A stretch of 64,000 nt of DNA from Acheta domesticus (lineage: Eukaryota > Arthropoda > Insecta > Orthoptera > Gryllidae), in contig JAHLJT010000631.1 of the NCBI GenBank assembly GCA_031308135.1, forward strand, positions 266,462,948-266,526,947. The letters are read 5' to 3'. Below are positions 22,439 through 34,747 of the stretch, piece after piece. Every line of letters starts with the position of its first letter. Within the stretch, counting starts at the first letter, position 1. The translations under genes and the position numbers were made by a program. The notes under the pieces were generated by a model. The model saw nothing but the letters and a program-made list of their open reading frames with translations, searched no databases and was not told the origin of the DNA.

Positions 22439-24002
22439 CACACAGATGCAAAAACTACTCGACCGATTTCGCTGAAATGTTCACCCTGTGTTTTCATTGG
22501 TAATGGAAGTATTTAAAGAGTGGTTTAAATTAAATCGGTCTGATGGGGACGTTGATGATGATTTATTTGTTCATGACGACTCAAGCGCCCCTGAACTGTG
22601 CGCAACCCGCCACACAGCCAAGGCTTAAGCGGATCATCACTACATACACGTATTCTGCCTCTGTGATTGTGAAATATTGGCCGGAATGATTATTGAAATC
22701 TCGGACAATAAATCAAATTTTTCCAGGATAGTGTCAAAGTGAACGCACCCCCAAATTCGAGGGAGAACCTTTTAACAATAGGATACTTGACAACCATTTC
22801 CAACCAGGACACAGAACAAACCTGCACTTGCGAGAAATCTATTAGAATATTTCGTACGTCTATTAGAACTTCTCCACAGCGAAACGTGAAACGTGACAAC
22901 AATCACGTGACCATTAGTGTGTGATGTGTAATTCACTGCAACAGTGAAGCATTGTGGAGTACACTGGTACTTAATACAACCTTCAAACTATTCTTCTGTA
23001 AATATGGATGATAAATAACTATTTGCCACAAATATCTATTTATTAAGCAGTGAGAAAACTATTCAAAACTTACACCAAAACTCTTCTTCCCCCATATTTG
23101 GGTCGTTAGTTTCTAAACGACGACTATACACATTTTCGTAGGTCAATAAACAACAATAATTTAACACAATAGATGATTGACATTAAAGAATAATTTAATA
23201 GTGAGATATGGAAACCGAGGAAGACATTTATACGATATTGAATGCCTTAAGAACATATTTTAGTCCCATTCGCTATTGATTTTGGCACGAAACCTCTGCC
23301 AAGTATTTGCGTTCTGCTCGGGCGGAGGCATTCAAAGAAGAACGAGGAGGATGGAGATAAAACGGAAAAGATCAGGAAGATGATTTAGGTGAACAATGGA
23401 AAGACTGTACAAAGGGATGGATACAGAACATAAATGCGATATGCCATTGAATTTGGTAGGATTACAATGCGACTTTATATAGATGCTCAAAAAGAAGAAA
23501 ACTCGACAACAAAGCGAAATCAAATCAAGGATAAATATGACAGGAGAAAGAAAGTAACCGTATTTTCAGAGGCTAACAAGAGAAATAAGCAAAAGAGTTA
23601 ATCAGAAATTATCACTGACAAGATTATTTGTTCTCAGTTGGACCAAACGTGTGCTACAATCATAATTTTTTTTACTATTAGTACACAATGCCCAAAGCAT
23701 ATGAATAACTAGTTTTAAAATTGTTTAATAAAAAATTAGCAAATGAATTATTACTTTAATGATTTATTTACTAAATTCTCAAATGAATTGTTAGTTTAAA
23801 TCGCAAATTTCTTTTTGAAAACTAATCAGTGTCGATTAAAATACCAAAATAATTTTTACTGACTATTTAAAATCAATATAAAAATACTGTAGTATATGGA
23901 GCTATGACTCTTGGCGCATTTCTGCTACGTGCGTCACCACTGAAGGATTCAAAATGTTATGTAGAGTAACCGTTTATTAATCCGAATATCCGGAGACATT
24001 CG

Positions 24003-24034
24003 GATGTAATGTACATAAATATGTATATTACATC
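24003..24034. repeat. Hairpin, 14-bp arms
   Basis: GATGTAATGTACAT, loop AAAT, ATGTATATTACATC: 13 of 14 positions pair. No terminator or miRNA context can be shown. Confidence 0.6.
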
Positions 24035-24391
24035 TGAAGCGACAATAAGAGTAAAAACGTCACAACCGGTCATTGGACACCTAATGAAGGCAATCGGTAG
24101 CTGTACCTCAGAGTAGTTTAGGTTTCGTTCTCACCATCCACCATCACTAACGTCACCGTCGCATGAGCGTCTGGGGAGTGATCCGCCGAAGACAGTCCCC
24201 TCAATGTGGCATCCGCTTTATTCATTGCAGAGAACAATATGTAAGCATTGATTTTACATGCGTTAAATGCAGTGTTTGTGAGAGCGGAAGTAAGAAATAG
24301 GTTTGAAAGGCAATGGAATTCTTAGGAATGTAATTCTTTCTTTGGTTGTACATTACAGGCATACAAAACATTATACATTAAATATTGTATA

Positions 24392-25078
24392 CGAAGGTTG
24401 GGGCAGAAGTCACAGCAACTATTTTTTTCTAAAATAAACGTTATCGCAGCGCATAATTTTATTTGTAGCATGAGAGAATGCTGCAGTAAGGAGTGTTTAC
24501 ATTCACAGAAGTCTCTGTGAGCGTCTCTGTTAGTACAGAAAGCAACGTGAAATCGGTTGTCCAAATACCGCCGTTCGAGATGAATTTAACATCTTTCGAG
24601 CAGCGCTCATACTTCAAGACAGCCGTTCTTCATGGAATAAATGCTCGAGAGAGTGTCACAGAGAATTGTAGAAGTTCTTGGGAATAATGCCCTTTCATAC
24701 CGGGCAGTCGCGAGATGGTCACGAGAATTTCTGCGAGGACGCGTAGCAAGCAGTGGCCAACAACGCACGTGGTGACCTGTGAGTGTACGGACAGACGCAG
24801 CATGTGCAGTAATCCAGCATCTGTCGAATTGCGCCTTTAGAACAGGTATGAAATGTTTTTGGAATGTTGTGAACTCGTGTCTAGTAAAATGCTTTCGAAC
24901 ATAAAACCAGTACTGCAATTTCAAATTCTTTAATAAATATGAGAACGACAATTTTAGTGTGACGTTAAAATTCCATGCACTTAGTTCATACTCTACCTTT
25001 TCATGAGTATATTTTACATTTTTCACCCGTACTCGTATTCTCAGAAAAAACAATTGCCATGACTTATGCCCCAACCAT
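24392..25078 (+). mobile_element. Second internally deleted mariner-like element
   Basis: The inverted ends are GGTTGGGGCAGAAGTCAC (about 24396) and, reverse-complemented from about 25073, GGTTGGGGCATAAGTCAT. They extend into similar TTTTTTCT words. Inside, plus-strand frames give TSFEQRSYFKTAVLHGI (about 24590) and then, one frame over, VLGNNALSYRAVARWSREFL (about 24680). This is the mariner transposase N-terminal helix-turn-helix region (ALSYRTVxRWxxxF). At about 690 bp with a frameshift and no catalytic DDD region, it is defective. Termini differ from the element at 1.5 kb, so it is a different mariner lineage. Exact TA borders are uncertain. Confidence 0.75.
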
Positions 25079-25079
25079 C

Positions 25080-25667
25080 AGATTATCGAAAATAATAAAA
25101 TAATTCTTAAAGTATAAAAGTATGCACAGAGCAGCTTGGTGTTCATTTTCGTAAACACACGTGTTCGGAGCTATCCAGGCTGCCCACTGTTGCCCCGCAT
25201 GGAAGACTTCGGTGCGTGAATTGCCGCGTCATAAATATTGTGAACTGCAATGCTTTGATTTCGATAGCGACAGTCAATCAGCGAGACGAAAACGAAGTAT
25301 CACGGATGTGAGGGTCTCTCAAAAGAATACACAAAAGTACTAATGTGGGTTCATGAAGAATAAACTTGTGCAGAATATAATAAACAATCCATTGTATTAT
25401 TCAACTAAAACAATGCGGTGGCGAAAAGGACAAATAGATTTTTAGATTGAAAAAGGGAACTCGCTTATCAAGTAGGAGAACAACGAACGATGCATATTGA
25501 CGGCAGTGTGGAAAAAAACGTGTGTTCAACAACCGCTCGTCTACGGCCTGGAGTGGGAGAGAGGGTAAGGAGCTGCGCGTTGTGAAAAGAGAAGGAGAGA
25601 ATAAGGGAGGGGAAGAGAACTCAGAGGGTGGGTGAGTGAAGAAGCTGGTCGTGGAGCAATGGGTTTT
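25080..25667. other. Spacer, no recognised feature
   Basis: Mixed composition. A short purine-rich part (25550-25630) precedes the SINE. No supported gene. Confidence 0.4.
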
Positions 25668-26200
25668 TGATTAATTAGTGTTTTCGGGTGCGTCAACTGC
25701 TATGACCATTGGTTCCGTAAGCGAAGTGCATGTTTTTATCGCGGGAAGTTGCGGTGATCCTCCTTTCTGGTTGTTGGAATCCGGCGCAGATCTACGGTTG
25801 GGCTTGCAGCGAGTTTCCCCAACCATCTCCCACCAGCGCGGCACCGCTCCAGCCGAGACAGCTTCCATGCTCCTGACTGGCTTCCCGACATATGTGGTAG
25901 CGTCGTGCTAGTACGTGTTAAGATGTTTATGTAAGGGGGGAGGACGTACGACGAAGAGGAAGGAAAGATCGCGTGCGGTCCATGGGCCCATTTTTTGGGG
26001 TTCTTCGCCGGCACTCGCCTGGTATTGATAGGAGAAACCAAGGAAAACTAATGATCAGTTCAGACGGTCTTTCAAATTTTCATCCAGGCAGCGACAGAAT
26101 GCTTCCAGCTAATATCGAAAATCCTGCTGGCTATCTAGTTAGTGTCTATAATCTTGCCACCATCGGGACTCGAACCTAGAACCTCTCGGTCAGATCGTGA
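25668..26200 (-). mobile_element. SINE-A copy merging into satellite
   Basis: Minus-strand body and 3' end match other SINE-A copies: GTTGACGCACCCGAAAAC near 25690, GGTGCCGCGCTGGTGGGAGA near 25835 and GCGATCTTTCCTTCCTC near 25960. The box B region (GGTTCGAGTCCCGATGG, about 26163-26179) is well kept. The head beyond 26190 is not followed by unrelated flank. Instead it becomes the repeat unit of the satellite at 26195-29325. Confidence 0.85.
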
Positions 26201-29200
26201 AGATGATCAGAGGCACTCCAATGACATCAGTTGATGCCCCGAGTAGACAGTTGTGGAGGCGATGGGGTGATGGGCTGATCATGAAGGTGATCCGCGGCAC
26301 CCCAATGACATCAGTTGATGCCCCGAGTAGACAGTTGTGGAGGTGATGGGGCGATGGGGTGATCATGAAGGTGATCCGCGGCACCCCAATGACATCAGCT
26401 GATGCCCCGAGTAGACAGTTGTGGAGGTGATGGGGCGATGGGGTGATGAGGCGATGGGGTGATGGGATGATCATGAAGGTGATCCTAGGCACTCCAATGA
26501 CATCAGTTGATGCCCCGAGTAGACAGTTGTGGAGGTGATGGGGTGATGGGGTGATCATGAAGGTAATCCGCGGCACCCCAATGACATCAGCTGATGCCCC
26601 GAGTAGACAGTTGTGGAGGTGATGGGGCGATGGGGTGATGAGGCGATGGGGTGATGGGATGATCATGAAGGTGATCCTAGGCACTCCAATGACATCAGTT
26701 GATGCCCCGAGTAGACAGTTGTGGAGGTGATGGGGCGATGGGGTGATCATGAAGGTGATCCGCGGCACCCCAATGACATCAGCTTATGCCCCGAGTAGAC
26801 AGTTGTGGAGGTGATGGGGCGATGGGGTGATGAGGCGATGGGGTGATGGGATGATCATGAAGGTGATCCTAGGCACTCCAATGACATCAGTTGATGCCCC
26901 GAGTAGACAGTTGTGGAGGTGATGGGGCGATGGGGTGATGAGGCGATGGGGTGATGGGATGATCATGAAGGTGATCCGCGGCACCCCAATGACATCAGCT
27001 GATGCCCCGAGTAGACAGTTGTGGAGGTGATGGGGCGATGGGGTGATGAGGCGATGGGGTGATGGGATGATCATGAAGGTGATCCTAGGCACTCCAATGA
27101 CATCAGTTGATGCCCCGAGTAGACAGTTGTGGAGGCGATGGGGTGATGGGATGATCATGAAGGTGATCCTAGGCACTCCAATGACATCAGTTGATGCCCC
27201 GAGTAGACAGTTGTGGAGGTGATGGGGCGATGGGGTGATGAGGCGATGGGGTGATGGGATGATCATGAAGGTGATCCTAGGCACTCCAATGACATCAGTT
27301 GATGCCCCGAGTAGACAGTTGTGGAGGCGATGGGGTGATGGGATGATCATGAAGGTGATCCTAGGCACTCCAATGACATCAGTTGATGCCCCGAGTAGAC
27401 AGTTGTGGAGGCGATGGGGTGATGGGGTGATCATGAAGGTGATCCGCGGCACCCCAATGACATCAGCTGATGCCCCGAGTAGACAGTTGTGGAGGTGATG
27501 GGGCGATGGGGTGATGAGGCGATGGGGTGATGGGATGATCATGAAGGTGATCCTAGGCACTCCAATGACATCAGTTGATGCCCCGAGTAGACAGTTGTGG
27601 AGGCGATGGGGTGATGGGATGATCATGAAGGTGATCCTAGGCACTCCAATGACATCAGTTGATGCCCCGAGTAGACAGTTGTGGAGGTGATGGGGCGATG
27701 GGGTGATGAGGCGATGGGGTGATGGGATGATCATGAAGGTGATCCTAGGCACTCCAATGACATCAGTTGATGCCCCGAGTAGACAGTTGTGGAGGCGATG
27801 GGGTGATGGGATGATCATGAAGGTGATCCTAGGCACTCCAATGACATCAGTTGATGCCCCGAGTAGACAGTTGTGGAGGTGATGGGGCGATGGGGTGATG
27901 AGGCGATGGGGTGATGGGATGATCATGAAGGTGATCCTAGGCACTCCAATGACATCAGTTGATGCCCCGAGTAGACAGTTGTGGAGGCGATGGGGTGATG
28001 GGATGATCATGAAGGTGATCCTAGGCACTCCAATGACATCAGTTGATGCCCCGAGTAGACAGTTGTGGAGGCGATGGGGTGATGGGGTGATCATGAAGGT
28101 GATCCGCGGCACCCCAATGACATCAGCTGATGCCCCGAGTAGACAGTTGTGGAGGTGATGGGGCGATGGGGTGATGAGGCGATGGGGTGATGGGATGATC
28201 ATGAAGGTGATCCTAGGCACTCCAATGACATCAGTTGATGCCCCGAGTAGACAGTTGTGGAGGCGATGGGGTGATGGGGTGATCATGAAGGTGATCCGCG
28301 GCACCCCAATGACATCAGCTGATGCCCCGAGTAGACAGTTGTGGAGGTGATGGGGCGATGGGGTGATGAGGCGATGGGGTGATGGGATGATCATGAAGGT
28401 GATCCTAGGCACTCCAATGACATCAGTTGATGCCCCGAGTAGACAGTTGTGGAGGCGATGGGGTGATGGGATGATCATGAAGGTGATCCTAGGCACTCCA
28501 ATGACATCAGTTGATGCCCCGAGTAGACAGTTGTGGAGGTGATGGGGCGATGGGGTGATGAGGCGATGGGGTGATGGGATGATCATGAAGGTGATCCTAG
28601 GCACTCCAATGACATCAGTTGATGCCCCGAGTAGACAGTTGTGGAGGCGATGGGGTGATGGGATGATCATGAAGGTGATCCTAGGCACTCCAATGACATC
28701 AGTTGATGCCCCGAGTAGACAGTTGTGGAGGCGATGGGGTGATGGGGTGATCATGAAGGTGATCCGCGGCACCCCAATGACATCAGCTGATGCCCCGAGT
28801 AGACAGTTGTGGAGGTGATGGGGCGATGGGGTGATGAGGCGATGGGGTGATGGGATGATCATGAAGGTGATCCTAGGCACTCCAATGACATCAGTTAATG
28901 CCCCGAGTAGACAGTTGTGGAGGCGATGGGGTGATGGGATGATCATGAAGGTGATCCGCGGCACCCCAATGACATCAGCTGATGCCCCGAGTAGACAGTT
29001 GTGGAGGTGATGGGGCGATGGGGTGATGAGGCGATGGGGTGATGGGATGATCATGAAGGTGATCCTAGGCACCCCAATGACATCAGCTGATGCCCGAGTA
29101 GACAGTTGTGGAGGTGATGGGGCGATGGGGTGATGGGATGATCATGAAGGTGATCCTAGGCACTCCAATGACATCAGTTGATGCCCCGAGTAGACAGTTG

Positions 29201-29325
29201 TGGAGGTGATGGGGTGATGGGGTGATCATGAAGGTGATCCGCGGCACCCCAATGACATCAGCTGATGCCCCGAGTAGACAGTTGTGGAGGTGACGGGGCG
29301 ATGGAGATCGTGAAGGTGATTGGGG
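26195..29325. repeat. SINE-derived satellite, 84/108-bp units, 660-bp higher-order period
   Basis: About 33 units share the core GGCACTCCAATGACATCAG and GATGCCCCGAGTAGACAG. Units come in an 84-bp form and a 108-bp form with an extra 24 bp of GATGGGG-type sequence. A block of seven units (660 bp, consistent with three long and four short) repeats: 27235, 27895 and 28555 start near-identical stretches. The core corresponds to the tRNA-like head of SINE-A (compare 61250-61300). Both unit lengths are multiples of 3 and lack minus-strand stops, giving a 762-aa open frame that I do not regard as a gene. Confidence 0.95.
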
Positions 29326-29960
29326 CGAAGGGCAGAGTCCTGGATTGCGCTGGGGGAGCGGGAGGAGGCGGGAGGGCGCGCATACGACGGGGCCTTTAGC
29401 GAGGCGATTCGTCAATGGCGCTTTTTGCGGTGGCCGCCTCGGCCTCGCTGAGTGAAATCGAAACGAGCGCTCGACTTCACGAAAAAGGGGTGGGAATGGG
29501 AACAGGGCGGAATAAAACGCGGCGGAGGTGTGGGCGAGAGAGCAACGGCTATCGATGAAGACGGATGGCGCCCCATTGGGGACAGTGGGTGAAAGCGATG
29601 GGTGATAATGGAGCGGAGGGAGGTGGGGGGGTGGAGAAACAAAAGAGCTGTACCGAGTCAGAAACTGATTTGAAGGAAGAGATCACGGCTGGGAAGAACG
29701 GCGGCATGATCAATGTGGCACGGATGTAAAATGTCGGTCCATGGTTGAGAAAACCACAAGAACGTGGCGTTGATGGCGCAAGCAAACCGAGGCGGGGAAG
29801 ATCCCAGGGCAGAGGAAGGCGAATTTCATAGATGAGGGCGGAGGGTGCGAGGGCAACGAGGAAGGCAGGCGAGGAGATGGCAGCCGGCGGCGGCGCAGAG
29901 CAAGAAACGCTGGGTCGTTAAGGCCGAGCCCCGACCGCTCCGCCATCTGCCGTTTTCGTT
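29326..29960. other. GC-rich, purine-biased block
   Basis: Rich in GGAGG/GGCGG words on the plus strand directly after the satellite. Overlapping short proline- and serine-rich minus frames follow from the bias. No exon supported. Confidence 0.4.
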
Positions 29961-30480
29961 AACTCTCTGACGCGATACTTCACTTTCGGACGAATACCGT
30001 ATTTACGACGTCATAAGGCACGCAAATAACGCCGCCGTCTCGCGATGAAGGGCAATTCGTCTTGCGCCGAAGAGGCCGCAGCTGCAGATTAAACTGCTTT
30101 CGAAAGTCGAGGAATAATACCATTTACTGGTGACATAAAGCCAAACAAAGGGAATAAATCATGAAAAGCAATATAACTTACTGCTAAATGTCCTAAGCAA
30201 AGATTGTACAACGCTTTTTACGAATAATGACTCACACGTACTATTTATTTCTAATGGTTTTCGGCGTTAAGAGCTGTCATAACGGTTTCGTATTCGGAGA
30301 GAAAGAAAAGAGGAGATAGAGAAAAAATAATGAAGGGAAAAGAGAGAATGAAAAACAGATAACCAGATTGCGATAAATAGGCTACGATTCGTATATAAAC
30401 AATTCGTACGTAGTACTTTAAAATATTTATTTATCCAGACAGGAGAGTGTGTGAGAAACGGTTGTGAAATGAATGATGCT
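29961..30480. other. Spacer, no recognised feature
   Basis: A balanced part (29990-30110) followed by AT-rich DNA. No supported gene. Confidence 0.4.
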
Positions 30481-30483
30481 AGA

Positions 30484-30890
30484 GCAGGGGTGTCCAACTT
30501 GCAGACCCTCAAGAGCCACAACTAGAACATTTAATATGGTTGCGGGACACATTTGCATTACTCGAGTGATCCACACGTGACTTCCACTTATTGTTGATCA
30601 CGGCAGTTTTCCCGGCTGCTCTGGAACCATTCGCGATATCAGAGGGAGAGGAACCATTCGTCGTGATATCAGGAGTGATATCGTGATAAAGCAGGGAAAT
30701 ACATTAGGATGATTTTGAATCCTGAATTTACTAGAAAACAAATCTGAAATATAAACTTCAGCCAATTCTATACAAAGAGGGTGTTGATCCCAACAAGATG
30801 CGTGTGCTAGATGCACAATGTTTTCGCGCGACATGGATGCATGAGAATTTCACTTTTGACTAACAACCGTTCGCGGGCCACTCTAAATGG
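30484..30890. mobile_element. Possible hAT-like remnant
   Basis: CAGGGGTGTCCAACTTGC at 30485, with GAGCCACAACTAG after it, strongly resembles hAT ends of the Charlie type. GCGGGCCACTCTAAATGG near 30872 recalls the inner part of the opposite end. The outer right terminus is missing, perhaps removed by the adjoining SINE, so limits are guesswork. Confidence 0.35.
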
Positions 30891-30892
30891 CA

Positions 30893-31097
30893 CCGCGCGC
30901 CGGCAATTGGACAACTCTGTGCCAGAACAACAGTGGAATGACCGGCAAGGTCAACGGGAGAACTCCACAAAAAGAAACAAATGGTGAACCCGCATTTTCC
31001 ATCACATATTTTGCGTGGGGCCGACTGGGATTTGAACCTGGGTATCCAAAGATAGATGGCTTGTCAGTATGACCACTATATCACCGGTCGCTCAATC
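30893..31097 (-). mobile_element. SINE-C copy (tRNA-derived)
   Basis: Minus strand from about 31097: a tRNA-like head with box-A-like TGATATAGTGGTCA and box B GGTTCAAATCCC. The closing arm GTCGGCCCCAC is partly complementary to the start. A body of about 120 bp follows to about 30893. Only one copy is seen here, so the body limits are inferred. Confidence 0.55.
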
Positions 31098-31099
31098 GA

Positions 31100-33288
31100 A
31101 AGACATGGCTACATCATAGAACCAATTGTTGATACTGCGTTATGTGTTGCAACTAGTGAAACAAAGTAAAATGCAACCGTGGTTACGGTCACAATATTGA
31201 ATTATTGCCATCGCAAAACGACGTCGACGGGAGTGGGATCCGGCGTAATCTCTTAAGAGACGTAATCCCAGGAAACCAAGGTAAACATTTTTTAAAACAA
31301 TTTTAACAGTTATTATGTTGAAGTTGTTATTTAGATTAATAAGACAAAACTGTATTAAATATGAAAGTTGATGAAACCACTCTCTAGCGCATATATTTCG
31401 AAGCTTATTAAATTACAAAATACACACGACGAACGCACTAATAACAAATACATGTATGTTTTGCCGCGTGAACGTTAAATTGCAGACCACAGAAATATGA
31501 GCTGACCGTAAGTATTCTATATTAATGAGTATACAAAACTGAATATTTAAATGCACGTCGTATCTTTAGGAGATTAATTTTCAATTTTTTAAAACAGGTT
31601 TAAATAGCCACATCTCACAGAAAAAATATTTCCTAACATATACTTTATAACTCCAGCAATTATACGTTTTACTAAATATAATATTTATTTAATATTTTGT
31701 AGAAAACGAGGCAACGTATGATGTAAATTGTCAAAAATTCAGGAAGAAAATGTTTACTTACTTTTCCACAGCCCCCATCTTATGGACTTATAATAATTAA
31801 GTTTTACACTTTTTAACACTTCGCTAACCATAATAATTTTATGTACTTATTGTGGTACAACAAAAGCAATTCCTTGTCATCTAAATAATCCTTTTTTATT
31901 AGTACTCTTGTATTGCAGGTAGAAACACACACTCTGCAATATTTTGCATGTCATGATGTCTCCTCTCAGTCGGTATAATAGTGCAGAGTTAGTAGGACAA
32001 GACTATCCATACCCTTTGACTAATATTACAATGGCATTTGCTACAATAACATTAGTTGTTATCGTAACATTATCTCAACTTCAGTTGAATCTTGAAGCGA
32101 AATGAAGGGTAATTTGAAAGAAGCAATACCAATACTATAGAAGAAAGTTTAAGCTTTAGCTAAATGCCGTCAGTGAAGTTGACCTTCGAAGCAGAAAATC
32201 GTAAAAGGGAAAATAATGTTTTGTTCTAACTAACCAGCATTCTCAATTACTGTATTAACATTGGTATATTTGTCTTCATGGGTGCAAATATGTTTCAAAA
32301 ATATAATTTTCGAATGTAGTGAATGAAATAAATAAATGTTTAATATAAATTAATATATTCCTCTCTTTTCAATTAGACATAGTAGGTTTATTGAGATACT
32401 GTAAAAATTAGGACTAATATATTTATTCTGTATTTAATATAACATTCAAACAACTGTGGAAATATTTATGGAATAAACTGTGGAACTGGTATTTGCTAAT
32501 AAACAATAACTGACGTTACCCATTTAAAAACTGTAAATTCGTGTGTCTATACATATGACAATCTATTCAAACAGGCACAGAACGGAGAAAGCTGTGTTGA
32601 TTTTGATGAAAGTTTAGCAAGGGAAAGAGATAATTAAAAATACGGTAAAATGACAATATTTTAATTTCAGTGCAAAATTAAAAGAAAAAACGGAAAGAGA
32701 GAAAAGAGAACAAGACACATGATTTACCACATATATGGTCAAGTGATGTTACCACAAACTTCCACTTGGCGTTCTACGAAATACCCTATTTTTTAGGCAG
32801 AGTATACTCCATGGAAATACGTGACATTTTATTTTCACGCATCCTACGTAGAGCGGGTAATGTAATGGTGCAGCAAAATCGGCGATTTTTGACAGAAATA
32901 CCCGTTTTGTAAGTCCCTGATACCAAAAGCGCAAATCATTTTTATTCCTATACAAACTAAATAACTTCTACTAATCTACGCTTGTAAATAAATGGCGCAG
33001 GTCTGATTTCCGTGGAACGCTCTGAATTTTGGAAAATTGCAAAGGTTATGCATAATGTTTATAACTTTTATTATAGGCGCGGAAGGAGGCTAATACAGTT
33101 TTGGTTTCTAGTTCTTTGAGCAAGGGACCTCAAGGTGGTATGTCTTCGCCTTTACAAAGCGATGTATGAGCAATCTATGTGTGCGAATGTTGAAAAATGA
33201 ATAGGCTGTAAACTTAGATGGGATACGTATATAGAATCGAAGGGCAATTGCGTCACCAAACACATGTAAAAACACCTATGGCCTTAAC
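31100..33288. other. AT-rich spacer
   Basis: No supported gene or repeat. It includes the palindrome TCTCTTAAGAGA near 31250. It ends at the assembly gap. Confidence 0.5.
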
Positions 33289-34288
33289 NNNNNNNNNNNN
33301 NNNNNNNNNNNNNNNNNNNNNNNNNNNNNNNNNNNNNNNNNNNNNNNNNNNNNNNNNNNNNNNNNNNNNNNNNNNNNNNNNNNNNNNNNNNNNNNNNNNN
33401 NNNNNNNNNNNNNNNNNNNNNNNNNNNNNNNNNNNNNNNNNNNNNNNNNNNNNNNNNNNNNNNNNNNNNNNNNNNNNNNNNNNNNNNNNNNNNNNNNNNN
33501 NNNNNNNNNNNNNNNNNNNNNNNNNNNNNNNNNNNNNNNNNNNNNNNNNNNNNNNNNNNNNNNNNNNNNNNNNNNNNNNNNNNNNNNNNNNNNNNNNNNN
33601 NNNNNNNNNNNNNNNNNNNNNNNNNNNNNNNNNNNNNNNNNNNNNNNNNNNNNNNNNNNNNNNNNNNNNNNNNNNNNNNNNNNNNNNNNNNNNNNNNNNN
33701 NNNNNNNNNNNNNNNNNNNNNNNNNNNNNNNNNNNNNNNNNNNNNNNNNNNNNNNNNNNNNNNNNNNNNNNNNNNNNNNNNNNNNNNNNNNNNNNNNNNN
33801 NNNNNNNNNNNNNNNNNNNNNNNNNNNNNNNNNNNNNNNNNNNNNNNNNNNNNNNNNNNNNNNNNNNNNNNNNNNNNNNNNNNNNNNNNNNNNNNNNNNN
33901 NNNNNNNNNNNNNNNNNNNNNNNNNNNNNNNNNNNNNNNNNNNNNNNNNNNNNNNNNNNNNNNNNNNNNNNNNNNNNNNNNNNNNNNNNNNNNNNNNNNN
34001 NNNNNNNNNNNNNNNNNNNNNNNNNNNNNNNNNNNNNNNNNNNNNNNNNNNNNNNNNNNNNNNNNNNNNNNNNNNNNNNNNNNNNNNNNNNNNNNNNNNN
34101 NNNNNNNNNNNNNNNNNNNNNNNNNNNNNNNNNNNNNNNNNNNNNNNNNNNNNNNNNNNNNNNNNNNNNNNNNNNNNNNNNNNNNNNNNNNNNNNNNNNN
34201 NNNNNNNNNNNNNNNNNNNNNNNNNNNNNNNNNNNNNNNNNNNNNNNNNNNNNNNNNNNNNNNNNNNNNNNNNNNNNNNNNNNNNNNN
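33289..34288. other. Assembly gap (1,000 N)
   Basis: Exactly 1,000 N, a conventional placeholder of unknown true size. Sequence changes from AT-rich to very GC-rich across it. Confidence 0.99.
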
Positions 34289-34740
34289 TTCCGTCGTCGA
34301 AAGCCGGCGTTCCTCTAGCACCATCCGTTGCGTTGAGTAGACAAACACGGAGCGCGCGGGGCCGCGGGAGCGTGGGGGCGTTTATGGAGCGCGTCCGCTC
34401 GAGGCGGCGTCGCAGGGGCCGAGTGGGCGGCCGGCGCCCGCCCGCCCGCACGCCTCGTTGGCTTTGTGCGGGCGACCCCCGGAGCGCGCACCTGCGCCGC
34501 GACCGCTCGCCCGGGGCCGGCGGCGGCCCCGTTCCACCCTCCACCGCACACGCGCTCGTCGCACACGACGCACACGCTGAGGTGGCTCGGATGCCGCGTT
34601 GCCGTTGTCTCTGGGGCATCCCTGGCCGGGAGCTCCCAGAGGTCGAGTCCCAAAGATGGCGGATTTCGGCGGATTTTCGCCACACGTACTACACAGACAG
34701 CGAGGAATCAGTCGCGATCTCGTGCAGAATTCTAGCGGCA
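34289..34740. other. CpG-rich block next to the gap
   Basis: About 330 bp of very CpG-dense sequence (GCGCGCGGGGCCGCGGGAGC near 34350; GGGCCGGCGGCGGCCCCG near 34513), continuing from the gap. High GC may be why assembly failed. It is a candidate CpG-island promoter; overlapping frames on both strands are compositional. Confidence 0.4.
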
Positions 34741-34747
34741 AACTGAA

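Larger units (their letters stand above)
21800..24390. other. AT-rich spacer
   Basis: No gene recognised. The part after the TA run (CTCGACCGATTTCGCTGAAATG near 22457) resembles phrases often found at ends of insect mobile elements, but no boundaries can be set. Confidence 0.4.

Noticed and set aside
26784..29072. 762-aa minus-strand open frame
   Set aside because: It is made only of 28- and 36-residue satellite units with no start context, promoter or domain. The open frame follows from unit lengths divisible by three.
26195..29325. CRISPR-like array
   Set aside because: Units are contiguous variants without unique spacers, in a eukaryotic context.
33218..34685. Long frames of 354-469 aa across the N run
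   Set aside because: The open frame is an artefact of 1,000 undetermined bases.
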